DNA of 64,000 nucleotides from Wolfiporia cocos (GCA_029448655.1 JACCLO010000001.1:2604001-2668000), one strand, 5' to 3'; positions 43,144-55,136 are shown, counted from the stretch's first letter. Program-made: numbers and translations. The notes: generated by a model not told the origin, from the sequence alone.

Positions 43144-46100
43144 ATGTTGCACCACTCAGCATCTGCCCTGTTCGCGTTTGGCGCCATTCTCGGAGCGGGT
43201 GTCGCGTCTGTTGCAGGGCTTGGCTCGCAATGTAGCGCTCCTCTGGTAGCGGGAAACTCCTCGGCAAGCGACCCGTTCTGGCTGCAGGACATTACGCACC
43301 AGGGAACAGCGCCATATAGCTCGGATCCTTCCACGTACCCAGTGTACCGTAACGTCAAGGACTACGGAGCGACGGGAGACGGGTACACCGATGACACGGA
43401 TGCGATAAAGTAAATCGGAGCCGAGTTTGCTTCATATGAACGAAGCATTGATGTTAATATGCGACAGCGCGGCGATCTCATACGGCAACCGTTGCGGGCA
43501 AGGATGTGGATCGTCAACGTAAGAGGACACTGAGAGTGTTTGTATGAGTTGTAGGCTGACCACATATCCCAAGCACTACGCCTGCTGTCGTATTCTTCCC
43601 GCAGGGGTGAGGAAACCTTGCGCCGTCACCCGATTGTGATGTTGACAAGGATTCAGCACATATGTGGTTTCAGGCGCCATTATCGCGTACTACTATACCG
43701 TGCTTGTCGGAGATGCGAAGGTGCCCCCGACGATCATAGCAAGCTCTAACTTCAGTGGCGAAGCGGTGATTGGTACGTCAGTCCGCCTTTCGATGCGCGT
43801 CTTGCTGCAATGACGATCAGACGCGGATCCGTACATCCCGAACGACTATGGCGCGGAGTGGTATGTTAACCAGGATAACTTGTAGGTCATGATTTGCTGC
43901 TCGCAATTTGGCTTCTTGAGCAAACGTGCGACGTCCAGCTACCGCTCGGTACGGAACTTCGTGATCGATCTGACCCAGACGGGGGCCACGTCCGGAGCAA
44001 AGGGCATCCACTGGCAGGTGTCGCAATCGACGTCGCTCATGAACCTCGTGTTCGAGATGAGCACAGACTCTGACACCACGCAGATCGGTGGGCGGCTTTG
44101 ATCCATCGAATGTCATCGCACTGACCGAACGAACGCAGGGTTGTTTATGGAAGATGGAAGGTGAGCGGGAATACCATGCGATCCTGAGAAGATGCATGCT
44201 GACGTCGTGATGGTAAAGCGGTGGATTCATGGGAGGCGAGTTAGTGTGTCCACAGTGTCAAGCCCTTGTTCTAACATCGGGAGGCAGACCTAGTGTTCAA
44301 TGGAGGGATGCAAGCCTTGGATATCGGCAACCAGCAGTGCGTTGTCCTAATGGGCTTTAAGCGGGTTTAAGTTGAACTCGGCTCTAGGTTCACTGTCCGG
44401 AACGTCACAGTCAATAATGCCCAAACAGGTACGTACCCTGTTTCTTCTCTCGGAGGCAGGCCAGCTGAGGGGCTGGGCTTTGATTCGCAGCGGTAAGCTA
44501 CCGAATATTAGCACGGAACAGTCCTAACGCTGATGTGTGGTGACAAGTTCAACGCCGTGTGGAACTGGGGCTGGACCTTCCAGGGTGCGTGTGGTATACA
44601 GTGACGATATATCCAAATCTTACGGTTTGCTTCCCAGGCATCACTATCAACAATTGCGATGTCAGTCGACAGCTTCGTCTGTTTAGCAATTAACTCATCC
44701 ATTGTCCAGGTCGGATTTGCCCTGACGGCGACCACCTCGTCTTCCCAAGGAATCGGCTCAGAAACGATCATCGATGCCATTATTAACGATGTCACCGTTT
44801 TCATCCAGACCGAGGCCTCGAGCAACCTCTCCCTCGTGCTGAACAACATTCAGCTGAACAATGTCGGGACCGCTGTGGGCATCTCCGGCGGAACGGTTGT
44901 AGTAAGAATAGCGCCTTTCATCGACTGTCCGTGCATCGCTCAATGGATTCCTCCAGCTCGCGGGCGGCACATACACCATCGATTCATGGGCGCAAGGAAA
45001 AGTGTACTCCGGCACAGATGGAACAGGGACGTATACGCAGGGGGACATCACCTCCATTTCCAAGCCCTCGAGTCTGCTCGACAGCACGGGGTGGATCTTC
45101 GAAAAGGGGCACCCCCAGTACGTTGACTACTCGTCGAGCCAGTTTATGAGCGTCAAATCGCAAGGCGCAACGGGTGACGGCTCCACGGACGACACGGCAG
45201 CTATCCAGGCGGTCTTCGATAACGTCCGTCTCGCTCCATGCATGCCTTCAGAAGGCCGCGATCGCGCTGACTTCTGACGCCCCAGTATGCCGGGTGCTAC
45301 ATCATCTACTTTGACGCGGGTATCTACATCGTGAGCTCGACGATCACGATTCCGGCCGGCACGCAGGTCGTTGGCGAGGCGTGGACAACGATCATGGGTA
45401 CTGGCAGTAACTTCGAGGACTACAACCATCCGCAGGCCGTCATCCGCGTCGGCGAGAACTCGGGCGACGAAGGCGTCGCGGAGATCACCGACATGATCTT
45501 CTCCACTAGGGGTCCCAGTAAGTGTCAAAGCGCCTTCGCCTTCGCCGTCCGCGCTATCCTAAAGTGTGCGCTTTCGGTGCCTGACTAATGCCTTTCGGAA
45601 TCCCGCAGCCGCGGGTGCGATTGTTGTTGAGTGGAACGTCCATGATCCATCCGGCCAACAGGGCGCGGCCGGCACCTGGGACACCTATATCATGTGAGTG
45701 GCTACCGCAGGCCGCCCGCGCGCTTCACTGACCTTGCTGCGTGGCTGCAGCCTCGGAGGCCGTGAGTGCATATCGCTAGTGCCTGCCGGCGATGCTTCTG
45801 AACTGTGCCTTGTGAAGGGGATGGCACGAACCTGCAGTATTCGGAATGCCCGGCGGGGAACTCGAGCGATGGGAATCAGTGCTTTGCCGCGTTCATTGGA
45901 CTGTATATCACGCCTGGCGCCAGCGCGTATCTTGAGGTCCGTCAGCGACCGCATTTGCATTCCTCACGGGACATGCTCAGTCAGTCCGCAGGGCCTTTGG
46001 GTCTGGTTGGCCGACCACGACTTGGACAACGCTGGTGAGTGCCACAGTCCACTCGCCCTGATGATAGATGGAGTGATTTGACTCGTCCGCCCGTTAGATG

Positions 46101-46864
46101 GCGGACAGGTGACCCTTTGGAGTGCGCGCGGGATACTCTCCGAATCGCAAGGGCCAGTATGGATGGTCGGGACCGGTCAGTTTTCGCTCAATGTCTTTAT
46201 GACTCCCGCTGACTTCTTTCACAGCGAGTGAGCTTGCTTGTTTCTGATGGACGCTACAATACCTGACCCAATGACATCACTCGTCCGTAGACGAACACAG
46301 CATCATGTATCAGTATGGTCTCGTGAACGCGTCGAACCATTACATGGGGTTCATCCAGACGGAGACGGTCAGTTGCTTCTGTTAAGATATCGCTGATGCA
46401 TGGGTAGTCAATGCGAGACTGACTCCGAATGACAACGCAGCCTTACTTCCAGCCTAATCCTGCGCCAACTGCGCCGTTCATCCCAACCACAGCGTACGGG
46501 GATCCGACAAGTTGGCCGCAGTTGGCAGCGTGGGCGCTGTATGTGTCAGGCTCGTCCGACATCCTCATCTTTGGTGCGCACCCGTGTACATCCCGCATCT
46601 TGGCTGCTGATTGACTCGGGCGGCCATCGCACAGGCGCGGGACACTACAGCTTCTTCCAGAACTACGCGCAGGGCTGTGACTCGGAGTACGACTGTCAGT
46701 CGCAGATTGTCGAGATCGACTCGAACTCGAGCAACATCGGGATCTACGGGCTGAACACGGTGTATACGACGTACCAGCTGAGCGTGGACTACAATGGGAT
46801 CATCTACTACGGCAACGACTTGAACGGGTTCGCCGAGACCGTCACGGCGTGGACATCGTCGTGA
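43144..46864 (+). CDS. Secreted GH55 exo-beta-1,3-glucanase
   Basis: A glycoside hydrolase of family 55, a double beta-helix enzyme releasing glucose or small oligosaccharides from beta-1,3-glucan ends. Likely roles are wall remodelling, autolysis or feeding on other fungi. About 25 small exons read through to a product of very roughly 780 residues. A signal peptide (ALFAFGAILGAGVASVAG) precedes SQCSAPL. The two halves each open with the family motif, NVKDYGATGDGYTDDTDAI and SVKSQGATGDGSTDDTAAI. Other marks are YIIYFDAGIYIVSSTITIPA, GEAWTTIMG, WLADHDLD, MYQYGLVNASNHYMGFIQTE, PYFQPNP and the end AETVTAWTSS. One intron starts with GC (at about 44241, GGAG then GCGAGT). Two in-frame microexons, 2 nt (44491-44492) and 3 nt (46225-46227), are proposed. 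Intron 1 begins at 43411. No stop breaks the model. Confidence 0.87.
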
Positions 46865-48242
46865 TCATGCGTCTCCCGCAGCGGATCTGGCTGTCTCTGG
46901 TCTGACGCCGCATCGATGCTTCCCGCGCCGTGGTTGCTGCCCGACGGTGGTTTTGGCGCGCATATAGGCGGCTGTCAGCGGAGAAGCATCAATGAAACGG
47001 CCGGTGTCTGCGATGCGACGAGCCGTAATGACCGCCGAGGCCATTGGTTTCCATCATTCGATAATCATTCATATCGTGACATTCTCTGATCCATTCAGTT
47101 GTACTTTCCGTCAGGCTCATGCATGCACACTGTACTTTTTGGGTCTCCTGCGTCCAGGGGGGTGGTTGTGTATTGTTATCTTCTCTTGTACGCTGCCTTG
47201 GTGCGATCGCAATATACCACACTTTGACACATTCGCGGGATCGATCCAAGTTCGTCCAAGTGCAATTGAATCGTGGCACCAATCAAGGCAGATCGTTGGG
47301 ACGCGCTTGCGACGGAAGCAGCTCATCGTGCTCAGATCAGGGGCACGCGTTGCCACTCCCGGGGATGCCAAGCGGGAGTTGTCAGGCTATCGTATGTACC
47401 GGCCGAGAAGGAGCGAGATCGCGCAGATGAGCGCGTCGGACGAGAGTGGCCTGCCCGCGGTGGCGAGATGCGTTCATTCCCGCATGATATGGCACTACCT
47501 CGCCCGTGTCCACCGTGGCGAGAGGAGCGACGGGTCGTGTCGACTTGCAAGACGCGAGGGTGGCTCAGACCCGCTGCAGCACGGCACAGCTGCGGGAGCG
47601 AGACACCAAACGGCAGCGCGGGCAGGTGCTAGCTCCGGAAGAACGACGGATGGGGAGATCGATGAAGGTGAGAAACAAGAGTGGGCTGAAACGCGCCCCG
47701 GGCATCGGGGTGGCCGTGGGAATCCGCCGCAGTATATAGCGCTCCGCCGCATTTTTCGTCCGCAAGGATCTCTCCTTCTCTCCCGCTCGCCTCGCGCTAC
47801 GCCACTCCCCTCCTGCTCATTCTGCCAAAAATCTATGAAATCCCGCTCGCTATCTGGGTGCGTCTCTCTCGCTTTGCGCGCGCCACACACGCCCGTTTCA
47901 CTCGAGACTGACCGTTTCACACAGCACCACATACCAATTCAACATTCTCTTCGGGCCGCTAGCACTCCTCCTCGTTGACACAGACAGGCCTCCTTAGGAC
48001 CTCTTGCCCTACCGCAGACCACCTCCAACGCTCGCGTCTGCTTTTCCATATGGGATAATTGCCTTACTCCAATTATCGGATCCAGCTCGTCTGCTCCGGT
48101 CGTCACACTACGCTTCGCTCGCTCCTCCATACCCTACCGCCAACAAGACACGCCCCGGGCAGCTCTCTGCATCGACTTATACCGTATTTAACTACCCCTC
48201 ACCTAGCCTATCCGTAGCAACCCGCCGGCGCGCCACGCTCAG
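46865..48242. other. Intergenic; long chance frames only
   Basis: This lies between the GH55 stop and the next start. A plus-strand open frame (46992-47978) lacks any domain and is overlapped by antisense frames, so I do not call it. A pyrimidine-rich stretch at about 47770-48240 fits the promoter and 5' UTR of the next gene. Confidence 0.45.
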
Positions 48243-49972
48243 ATGTACAGCGCGCTCAAGTCTCCATCCTTCTTCCGCCCCATAAGCCGGCCGTCATCTC
48301 CTGCACCTGCATTACCTGCAGTCTCCTCTGACGCAGCCATGGGTACCGAGCGGAGCGCGCGTCCCCTCTCGAAACTGTCTCTGTCCAGCTTCAGGCGGCC
48401 TTCGCCCTCTCCCGCGCCCACGCAGGGGCGCTCGCCACCCACCGTGACTCAGGACGGCTCCTACATAGAAGTCCTGGGCTTGAAGCTCAGCGAGGCCGTT
48501 ACCAAGGCGCTCACGCAGCCCACCGGGCCCGGTGCCCCCCACGAGCTGCTCAACGGCAGGCGGCCGATCCCCGTAGGACGTGGTCGTGCGCTCGGCGCTC
48601 TGATCGCCTCGTCAGTATCAATCCTTCTTGTTACCAACTGACCGTAGCCCTGACACCGGGTATCTGCAGGGAAGTCAAGGCCTCGCGTGAGAACACGCAC
48701 CTGCACCGCGCGCTGCTCCGCACGCTGCACCGGCCTCTGTCCGTCTTGTACTCCAATATTTCGACCGACCTGCTGCCGTTGCTGTCCTCGGCTGCATTTC
48801 GCGACCCGCCGGCGCCCACGCCACAGAACCCCAACTTCAATGCCACGCAGCTGCACGCGCTTGGCCTCGCGACCCTCGCAGGCGAGCTGCTTGAGACATT
48901 TGATGGGCTTGGGCTCGGCCAGGAGACGGACATGCGTGGCGACGGCCTGAAGGGCATCCGAGAAGGGCTCGTATCTGTCGTCAAGCGTGTCGTGGACCCT
49001 CTCTTGAACGGCATGAAAAGTGAGCTGCTGCCTCTCCTGGACGCGCTGGAGACAGCACCAGCAGTGCCGAGTGCCCCAAAGGCGACGCGGTCGCCCGTCC
49101 CACACCCGTCCATCATGACGCTGCAGGGCCTGATCCCCGTGTACGCGCGTGCGCTCGCACGCGTCGCCACCTCGACGACGGCAGAAGTCCTGCTGACGTC
49201 CTTCCTCATCTCGCTCGTCTGGCACGGCCTCGTCGCGGTCGCGCACAGGCCCAGCCCACTGCCCACCCCACCGGGCTCTCCCGTCCTCTCCTCCGGCTCG
49301 TCCAGCCAGTCCACCGGGACCGCCTCCAGCGCCCCGAAAGCGGGCAACCAGAAGCGCCACGCCTCCATGTCCTCCGGGACGCCGCCCGCGACGCCACCGC
49401 GCTTCGGCCTCATGAAGCTCCCGCCCTCGCGCCCGCCCACCCCGCCGGGCCTGCACGCGTCGCGGGGGACGACCGCCGCGGCGGACGCACGCGCGCTCAT
49501 CGGGCTGCTGGGCCTGCTCCCGCGCCCCGCCGCGGACAAGGAGCCGACGCGCTTCGCGCGCGAGGCGGTCGACGAGGCGCTCGCGGCGCTCAGCACGCTC
49601 ACCGCACTGCTCGAGGCCGCGCAGTCGTCCGCGGGCGCGGGCGGCGCGGCGGAGCTCGCGGCGGAGCTCGACGCCCTCCCCGCGGACCTCCCGGCGCTCG
49701 TCGCGCTGCCCGTGCTCCTGCGCGCGCTGCTCCCGGAGCGCGAGCGCGAGCGCGGCGTCGCGGCAATGCTGGGGCTGCAGGAGGCGCGGTACCGCCGCGA
49801 GTGCCTCGGCGGGTTCACGCGCGCGGAGGAGTGCGCGCAGGCGGTCGCGCAGCGCGTGCTGGACGTGCTGAGGGCGGAGACCGCCGCGGGCCACTTCCAG
49901 GAGGGCGAGCGGGAGCGCACCGCGCTGCTCGAGGAGTGGCTCGAGCGGCAGGTCGCGGCGGCTGAGCATTGA
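48243..49972 (+). CDS. Conserved basidiomycete protein of unknown function
   Basis: A 556-residue protein in two exons, 48243-48610 and 48670-49972, in frame across a 59-nt intron. I do not recognise a named domain. The N-terminus is Ser/Pro-rich and disordered (SRPSSPAPALPAVSS). A helical region follows (REVLE-type pattern, for example HRALLRTLHRPLSVLYSNIS). A hydrophobic stretch near residue 300 (AEVLLTSFLISLVWHGLVAV) could be a membrane-associated helix. Next comes a Pro/Ser-rich linker with repeated TPPG words, and the C-terminus is Ala/Leu/Glu-rich and helical. The 3' half is extremely GC-rich, giving 500-codon antisense frames. The start is the first ATG in a context that also opens the Ser/Pro-rich leader. 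Confidence 0.7.
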
Positions 49973-50561
49973 CTATATGCTCGCATGAGGTGGCCCGGTG
50001 TGTGCACCCCGAGAGGTGCTGCCAATGGGCCTGCCGGGCGCTTTGCGCTGGAGGTGCCACAGATAATGCACGAGTTTGTGCCCTCGGATAAAGGCTGTGT
50101 CGGACTTATATCGCTGCTTTGTGTCTTTGGGTGTGGAATCTTGGAGTCCGGCGTAGTCATGCCTGCTCCACATGAATTATTTTTACCTTCAAGGGACCTC
50201 GCTGTGGACTTTCTGCGGCACAGCACTGTGTATTATAGGAATCAGTCTCGTCTAAAACATCATCTCATCAACTGGGTCTCGAAGTGTGCTTCGTGAAGTC
50301 GCATGCCACTGCGCGCCACCTGCCCTCCGGCTGCATCACGCAAGAGATAATGATCCTGAGTTTGCTGAGACCCGGGCTGAGCTGTGCTAGTCACCTTCAC
50401 GGTGTCTGCGGACCCGCCCGCACATTAATGAATCGATACCCCGGCGCAGACTGCAGCACTATCTTGAGGCCTGGTGCGCGTACTAAATACATTATGCGTG
50501 CTCTTCCGATATACGCTCTCAACGTGCAGAGCACCCAAGAATCAGTCTACTTGTAGCCTGC
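49973..50561. other. Convergent intergenic region
   Basis: The plus-strand gene to the left and ataxin-3 on the minus strand to the right both end here. It should contain two 3' UTRs. No gene was seen. Confidence 0.45.
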
Positions 50562-52445
50562 TCAGCCTCCAAATCTCGCAAGTCGCCGCCTCCTTATCTC
50601 CTCCATGCTAAGCTGTTCGGCCTGCGGCGGCTCAGCCTCCGACTCTGTCTCGGTCTCCGCAGTGTCTTCCGATTCCGACTGGGACGACTGCCGCCGTTGT
50701 ATTGGCGGCGGCGCAGGCACACTCGCCGGAGGCAGCGAGCGGGATGCAGGCGGCGGCGACGACGGCGGCGGCGGAATGACGAACCCCTCCGGCATGCTCT
50801 CCAACGACGCCCTCAGCGCGGCCTGCAGCTCCGCGTCCTCGTCGTCATACACCCTCAGCGCGTCGTGCACCGCCGCCGCCGGCCGCGGCGGGACCACAGG
50901 CGGCTCGTCGTCGAGCTCGTCGTCGGGGCCGCGGAGCCCCGTCCGGCGCGCGATCGCCTCGCTCTCCGCGATCGCGCGCCGGAGCTCCTCGTCGTCGTCG
51001 CCGTGCGCACCGCGGCCCCGGCGCAGCGCCGCGGGCCCGAAGCGCGCGACCTCCTCCTCGTACGACTCGCGCAGCGCCGCCTCCTGCTCGCGCCGCATCT
51101 GCTCCAGGAACGCGCGGTTGCGCGCGAGGCTCGCCGCGACCGGGTCGCGCGCCGCGTCGTTCCCGCTTATATCTGCGTCCTCGTCAAAGTCTTCGGTGAA
51201 GTGGTGGGGCGGGATCACCGCGCTGTGCGCGAGCTGGCCCTGCCGGCCTGAGAGCGGCTCGCGCGAGGATGAAGCCGGGGCGCGCGGAACGACTGGGGCG
51301 GGCGTCGTCGGGAAGCCGAGCCCCTGCGACATGAGCGAGGCCTGCAGCGCCGCCTGCAGCTCCATGTCCTCGTTCTCGAAGCCCGCCGGCGCGGACGCCC
51401 GGGGCACGGCCTGTGCGGACGCGGCTCGTGCGCTCGATGGACGCGCGCCGGAATAGGAGGTGGGCTCCGGGATCGTCGCGGCGATATGATCTGCGGCCGC
51501 GCGGGGAAGCGCGAGGGGCGCGGCGGAATCTTCTTGGACGACGGCGAAGACGGAGTAACCTGGATGCGCGCGGTGAGATTTGGGAGAAGCGATGGGATTA
51601 GATGGCGTACCCTCGGTCTCGGCCTGCTGGAGCACCATGCCCAGGTATGTCTTCGAGACCCACTCCGGTGCCTCGAGGGAAGAGTTTAGGTTGAACCAGT
51701 GTGCCATGCCGGAGTCGGCCTCCAGGGTGGGGTTTGGCGAGGCTGCCCCAAAGCGGCGAAGGGTGTACCAATGTTGATGAAGGTTTAGAATGAACGCTAG
51801 CTGCGTGCTTCGTTGCAAACACAAGTCAGTTGCGAGGACGATGGATAGCTTGGCGGAGCAGGCGCGGCGGTGGTCACTCACTGTGGATGGCTTTGGTACG
51901 GTCGCATACGCTCACTCCGCCACCGCACCAGGCTGCACGCAGAAGTCAGCCGTCATAGTAGGACTCCGTGTGATCTCACGATAAGCAGGTGCGGAGACGT
52001 ACGTCAGTCCCCATACCTGCAAAGCTCGCTCGAGTACCTGGACAGAGAAGAAGCCTGTGGCGTGCCTCGCCCATCAGCGCTGTACCCGTCCCCCGCGACA
52101 GTGAGAGCTCACCGGTGTCATCCATGTTCATGCTCGACTGCCCGAGGTTGTCGTCGTCATATCCCGCCTCTTGCTCGTCGAGAGTCTGCGCAATCGCTGA
52201 CAGATCTGGCGGGGTGAACTGTTGGCGGAAAAGAGACACGTCAGGAAGGAAGGGTACCGCTGCACGCTGAGTGAGACACAGACATACGATCCCTCTAAAT
52301 CGAGACATTGAGCACGGACAACCTCGCTGGATGAGACGCCACACTCACGAAGTAACGAGTTGAGCGCATGCTGGGCGCATAGCATGGATCCCGGCTCCTG
52401 CTTCTCATGGTAGATGTGGGGGATGACGTCGTCGATTGAGTGCAT
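50562..52445 (-). CDS. Ataxin-3-like deubiquitinase (Josephin domain plus three UIMs)
   Basis: A cysteine protease that trims ubiquitin chains. The Josephin domain is split over several short exons from 52445 leftwards. The catalytic Cys is in SMLCAQHALNSLL, the His in LHQHWYTLRRFG and the Asn in WFNLNSSL. NMDDTGFFSVQVLERALQVW between them matches ataxin-3. A long final exon encodes an Ala/Pro-rich region with three ubiquitin-interacting motifs: NEDMELQAALQASL, DDEELRRAIAESEA and DEDAELQAALRASL. It ends MEEIRRRRLARFGG. There is no polyglutamine tract. I place the start at 52445 (MHSIDDVIPHIYHEKQEPGS), although the open frame extends 21 codons upstream. Short introns, for example 52348-52298, have GT-AG ends. 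It shares a 306-bp divergent promoter with ATG27. Confidence 0.9.
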
Positions 52446-52751
52446 CGTGCGCAAGAATGACGGTCTTGGCCGCGAGAGGTTTTGAGCACCAGGAATTGTC
52501 GTGGTCAACGGAAAGATTGAGCAGCGAGCGCTGTGGCCGCAGACTGACGCGTTGCGCGCGACGCGTCACTCGGCTATTAGAAAGGCGTGTTCGAGGTCCT
52601 GATCGTGCTCATCACATGATCACAAGCGTATTACCGGGTCCTCTGACGCGTCGGCGTCGGGCGCTGGTCGGGCGCGCGCAAGCGAGCGCATACATATTGC
52701 CTCCGACAACGACCACGACCCACCGAAGCTCTCCTACCTGACGTGCCCCAG
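52446..52751. promoter_or_regulatory. Bidirectional promoter with three ACGCGT boxes
   Basis: Only 306 bp separate the starts of ataxin-3 (minus) and ATG27 (plus). ACGCGT occurs at 52547-52552, 52561-52566 and 52646-52651. In yeasts this is the MCB element read by the MBF complex at G1/S. Regulation of both genes by such a factor is inference. Confidence 0.45.
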
Positions 52752-53860
52752 ATGAAGCAGGCATCTTCGCGCATACAGGGCTCTGCAGCCGCGCTGCTCT
52801 GCCTCTCGATCTACGCCGCCGCTCAGGAGACGTTCGACTGTCACATCAAACACAACGGCCTCGACTATGACTTGACTACTGTGCGGGGGGAGCATCAGGT
52901 CGTGCGCGAGAGGGACACGCCTCCGACGAAGATGATCGACACGGTGATATTCGACCTGTGCGAGGACCTGCACCCGCGGGAAGGGGTGGACGAGAAGAAC
53001 CAGGTTCGTGCACCTCCCGCGCTCCACCAACGCTAGGTGTCGACTCATGCATGTCTGCCTGTGTCTCACGCTCAGTGTCCTGCAGGAACGCGCGCGTGCT
53101 TGACCAAGACGAACCGCAAGGACGACGAGGGCGACCGGATAGTCGCTGTGGTCCCCTTGGCGACGTCCGAGAGGGACAAAGTCGAGTATTCTGCATTGTC
53201 CTGTACGTCTCTCCGTGCGCCTTTGCTGTGCGCGCGAAGTTAACTGAACTCACCACCCAGCCGGAGACAATGGGCTCTCCCTGACATTCAAAGGCCCGTC
53301 ATACCCGAGTTCTTCGGGCTCCGACTCGAAACCCCAGTCGTTCAATATCAGGCTTTTGTGCGATAGCGAGCACAGGGACCTCGAATTCATGTCGTACGAC
53401 GGCTCGGAACTGTGGGTAGAGTGGAGAACAACGGCAGCCTGCGGGTCCCGTGAGTCTGCAGACCCGCCTGCGGGGGACAAGCCCGCAGATGACACCGAGG
53501 ACGGGGGCCAGTCGGAGAGTCGGATGGGCTCTGGCCTCGGATACTTCTTCCTCCTGTGAGCCAAGTATACACGTGTCGCTGAGTGTTGTTGACGAAGTTG
53601 GGCAGGCTGTTCCTCGCGCTCGTCGCATATTTTGGGCTCGGCGCGTACTACAATTATTCGACATACGGCGCGTCCGGGATGGATCTCATACCGTGCGTGC
53701 CGCACAACCTCTCGACGTTACCTGTCGCCTGACTGATTCCTGCAGACACCGAGATTTCTGGAGGGAGGTCCCGTATATGCTCAGAGATCTCGCGTCACAT
53801 CTCTGCTCTGCTTTCCGGCCTCGGCAAAGTGCCAGCAGAAGCGGGTACATTGCGGTTTGA
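52752..53860 (+). CDS. ATG27: Autophagy-related type I membrane protein Atg27
   Basis: A single-pass membrane protein of Golgi, endosomes and vacuole that supports Atg9 vesicle traffic in autophagy. Five exons, 52752-53003, 53076-53202, 53261-53555, 53606-53692 and 53746-53860, close in frame to 291 residues. A signal peptide (ALLCLSIYAAAQ) leads into the MRH-type luminal domain. That domain carries FDCHIKHNGLDYDLTTVRGE, RDTPPTKMIDTVIFDLCEDL, CPAGTRACLTKTNRK, a GDNGLSLTFKGPSYP block and LLCDSEHRDLEFMSYDG. The Cys pattern matches Atg27. A Gly/Asp linker is followed by the transmembrane helix (LFLALVAYFGLGAYYNY). The cytosolic tail ends in GYIAV, a C-terminal YxxPhi sorting signal like the YSAV of yeast Atg27. 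All introns are 45-72 nt. Confidence 0.93.
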
Positions 53861-54203
53861 GGTGCTCGGTATGTTCATGGTGGATGGAGGACGGACGGAC
53901 ATTTCTTCTCATTGCTCTCGTCGGATAAGAATTCGGTATGCTAATTTTAATTCGCTTTTGTGTACATGCACTCTTTTCGAGTCTCAGTCGATGTTGGCTT
54001 TGAAAGGAGACCGATTGCAAGCTGCGTGATTGTGAGGTCCATTCACAGACGTTATAGCCGAGGCGTTGTCCTCGTGCTGATCACATCAAAGAACTCTACA
54101 AGGCTTCGCGGGAACGTTGTTCAATTATCTGTTGCAAAGCTCACGTCATCGCCACCACTTGACCCAACAGCTCAATCGCGAGCACTGCACCACAGCGGAG
54201 GTC
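53861..54203. other. Intergenic, nothing recognised
   Basis: 3' UTR of ATG27 and promoter of the small hybrid-binding-domain gene. No motif seen. Confidence 0.4.
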
Positions 54204-54507
54204 ATGGCATCGAGGTGGGGCGCCTACCTCGTTCAAATCGGGACGAAGCCGGGCGTGTACCGAAACTGGTGAGTGTGGCGCGTCCTCCCGACGCTCGCAG
54301 CATTGGGAAGCGAGCCGTATGCGTAGGTCCGAGTGCTCGCGGCACGTCATTGGGGTGAGCGGCGCACTGTTCAAGGGGTTTGAAACGCGCGACGCGGCCA
54401 TGAAGGCCTTCCTCAAAGCCGAGAAGGAGGGCTTGGTGCGCGCTGTCCCGAGGGGGACGCCGACACAGAAGTCGTCCCGCCGCTGCCCTTCCTGTCCCGA
54501 GAAGTGA
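54204..54507 (+). CDS. Small protein made almost only of an RNase H1 N-terminal hybrid-binding domain
   Basis: 81 residues in two exons, 54204-54268 and 54327-54507. The fold is the RNase H1 N-terminal domain, also called viroplasmin-type, which in eukaryotic RNase H1 binds RNA/DNA hybrids and double-stranded RNA. Visible marks are WGAYLVQIGTKPGVYRNW, then HVIGVSGALFKGFETRDAAM and KAFLKAEKEG. These follow the family order of a Tyr-rich first strand, a Trp-starting loop, and G-x-F-K-x-F-x-T-R-x-x-A. No RNase H catalytic domain follows. The intron falls inside the Trp codon, exactly as in the paralogue at 55137, so the two are related by duplication. A possible donor at 54504 means a further 3' exon cannot be excluded. 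Confidence 0.7.
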
Positions 54508-54949
54508 GTGAGATACCGATGTTGTTGTGGTGTGTTGTATGGTAGGTGTGCCCGCTGAGTTGCTCCGAGAAGCCGCTGAAATCACTGTTTGAATCAAGGG
54601 CTCCATGTCCGGACACACTACGGCGTCAGCAGGCCATCGCGATCGATATCTGTGTCGACAGCGCAGATGGGCCCTCCTGCAGTCGCAGAGCACGATTCAT
54701 TGTTCATTGACCCCTGTTATTGATGTTTACGCATTACATCCTGCATCTGACATCACTATACTCGTTCATAATGTATTTGTACTACTTTGGCAAAGGCTTT
54801 GACGCAAGGCTTTGACGTCAGACATGTAGCTGGCTGTCTAGATTCTGCCCACTCATCGCATGATCGTCATGCTCGGGGCCCGGGTAAGCTCAAGCGACAA
54901 TCAGAGCCGCGCATTGCTGTGTTCCCTCTCTGATCGGAGTACTCTGCTA
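54508..54949. other. Intergenic left of the palindrome
   Basis: No gene is recognised. A perfect TGACGTCA lies at 54813-54820. The duplicated phrase GGCTTTGACG occurs at about 54796 and 54808. Confidence 0.4.
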
Positions 54950-55136
54950 CCATCGCTATCTGTGAGACAGAGGTGATGATTATGTGCCTCAATCCGAGTA
55001 TCCGAGTCTAGAAGCATGTACTATCTGATGCGCTCAGCGACGGTGCGATGTTGCAGGTTGACTAAAACCAATTCGTTGCCCGCCTCGCAGCCTCGGCAAA
55101 GCGGTCCACGCGCTCGGTGGCCGTAAGCGAGGCATC

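Noticed and set aside
46992..47978. 328-codon plus-strand open frame after the GH55 gene
   Set aside because: No recognisable domain, composition unlike the neighbouring genes, overlapped by several antisense frames, and followed directly by the promoter of the next gene. Probably a chance frame in GC-rich DNA.
48461..50226. Two antisense frames of 502 and 531 codons
   Set aside because: They mirror the GC-rich plus-strand gene at 48243-49972, are Arg/Ala/Ser repeats in sequence, and cross its intron without regard to splicing.
50605..51456. 283-codon plus-strand frame over ataxin-3
   Set aside because: Ser/Ala/Arg low-complexity shadow of the UIM-containing exon on the minus strand.
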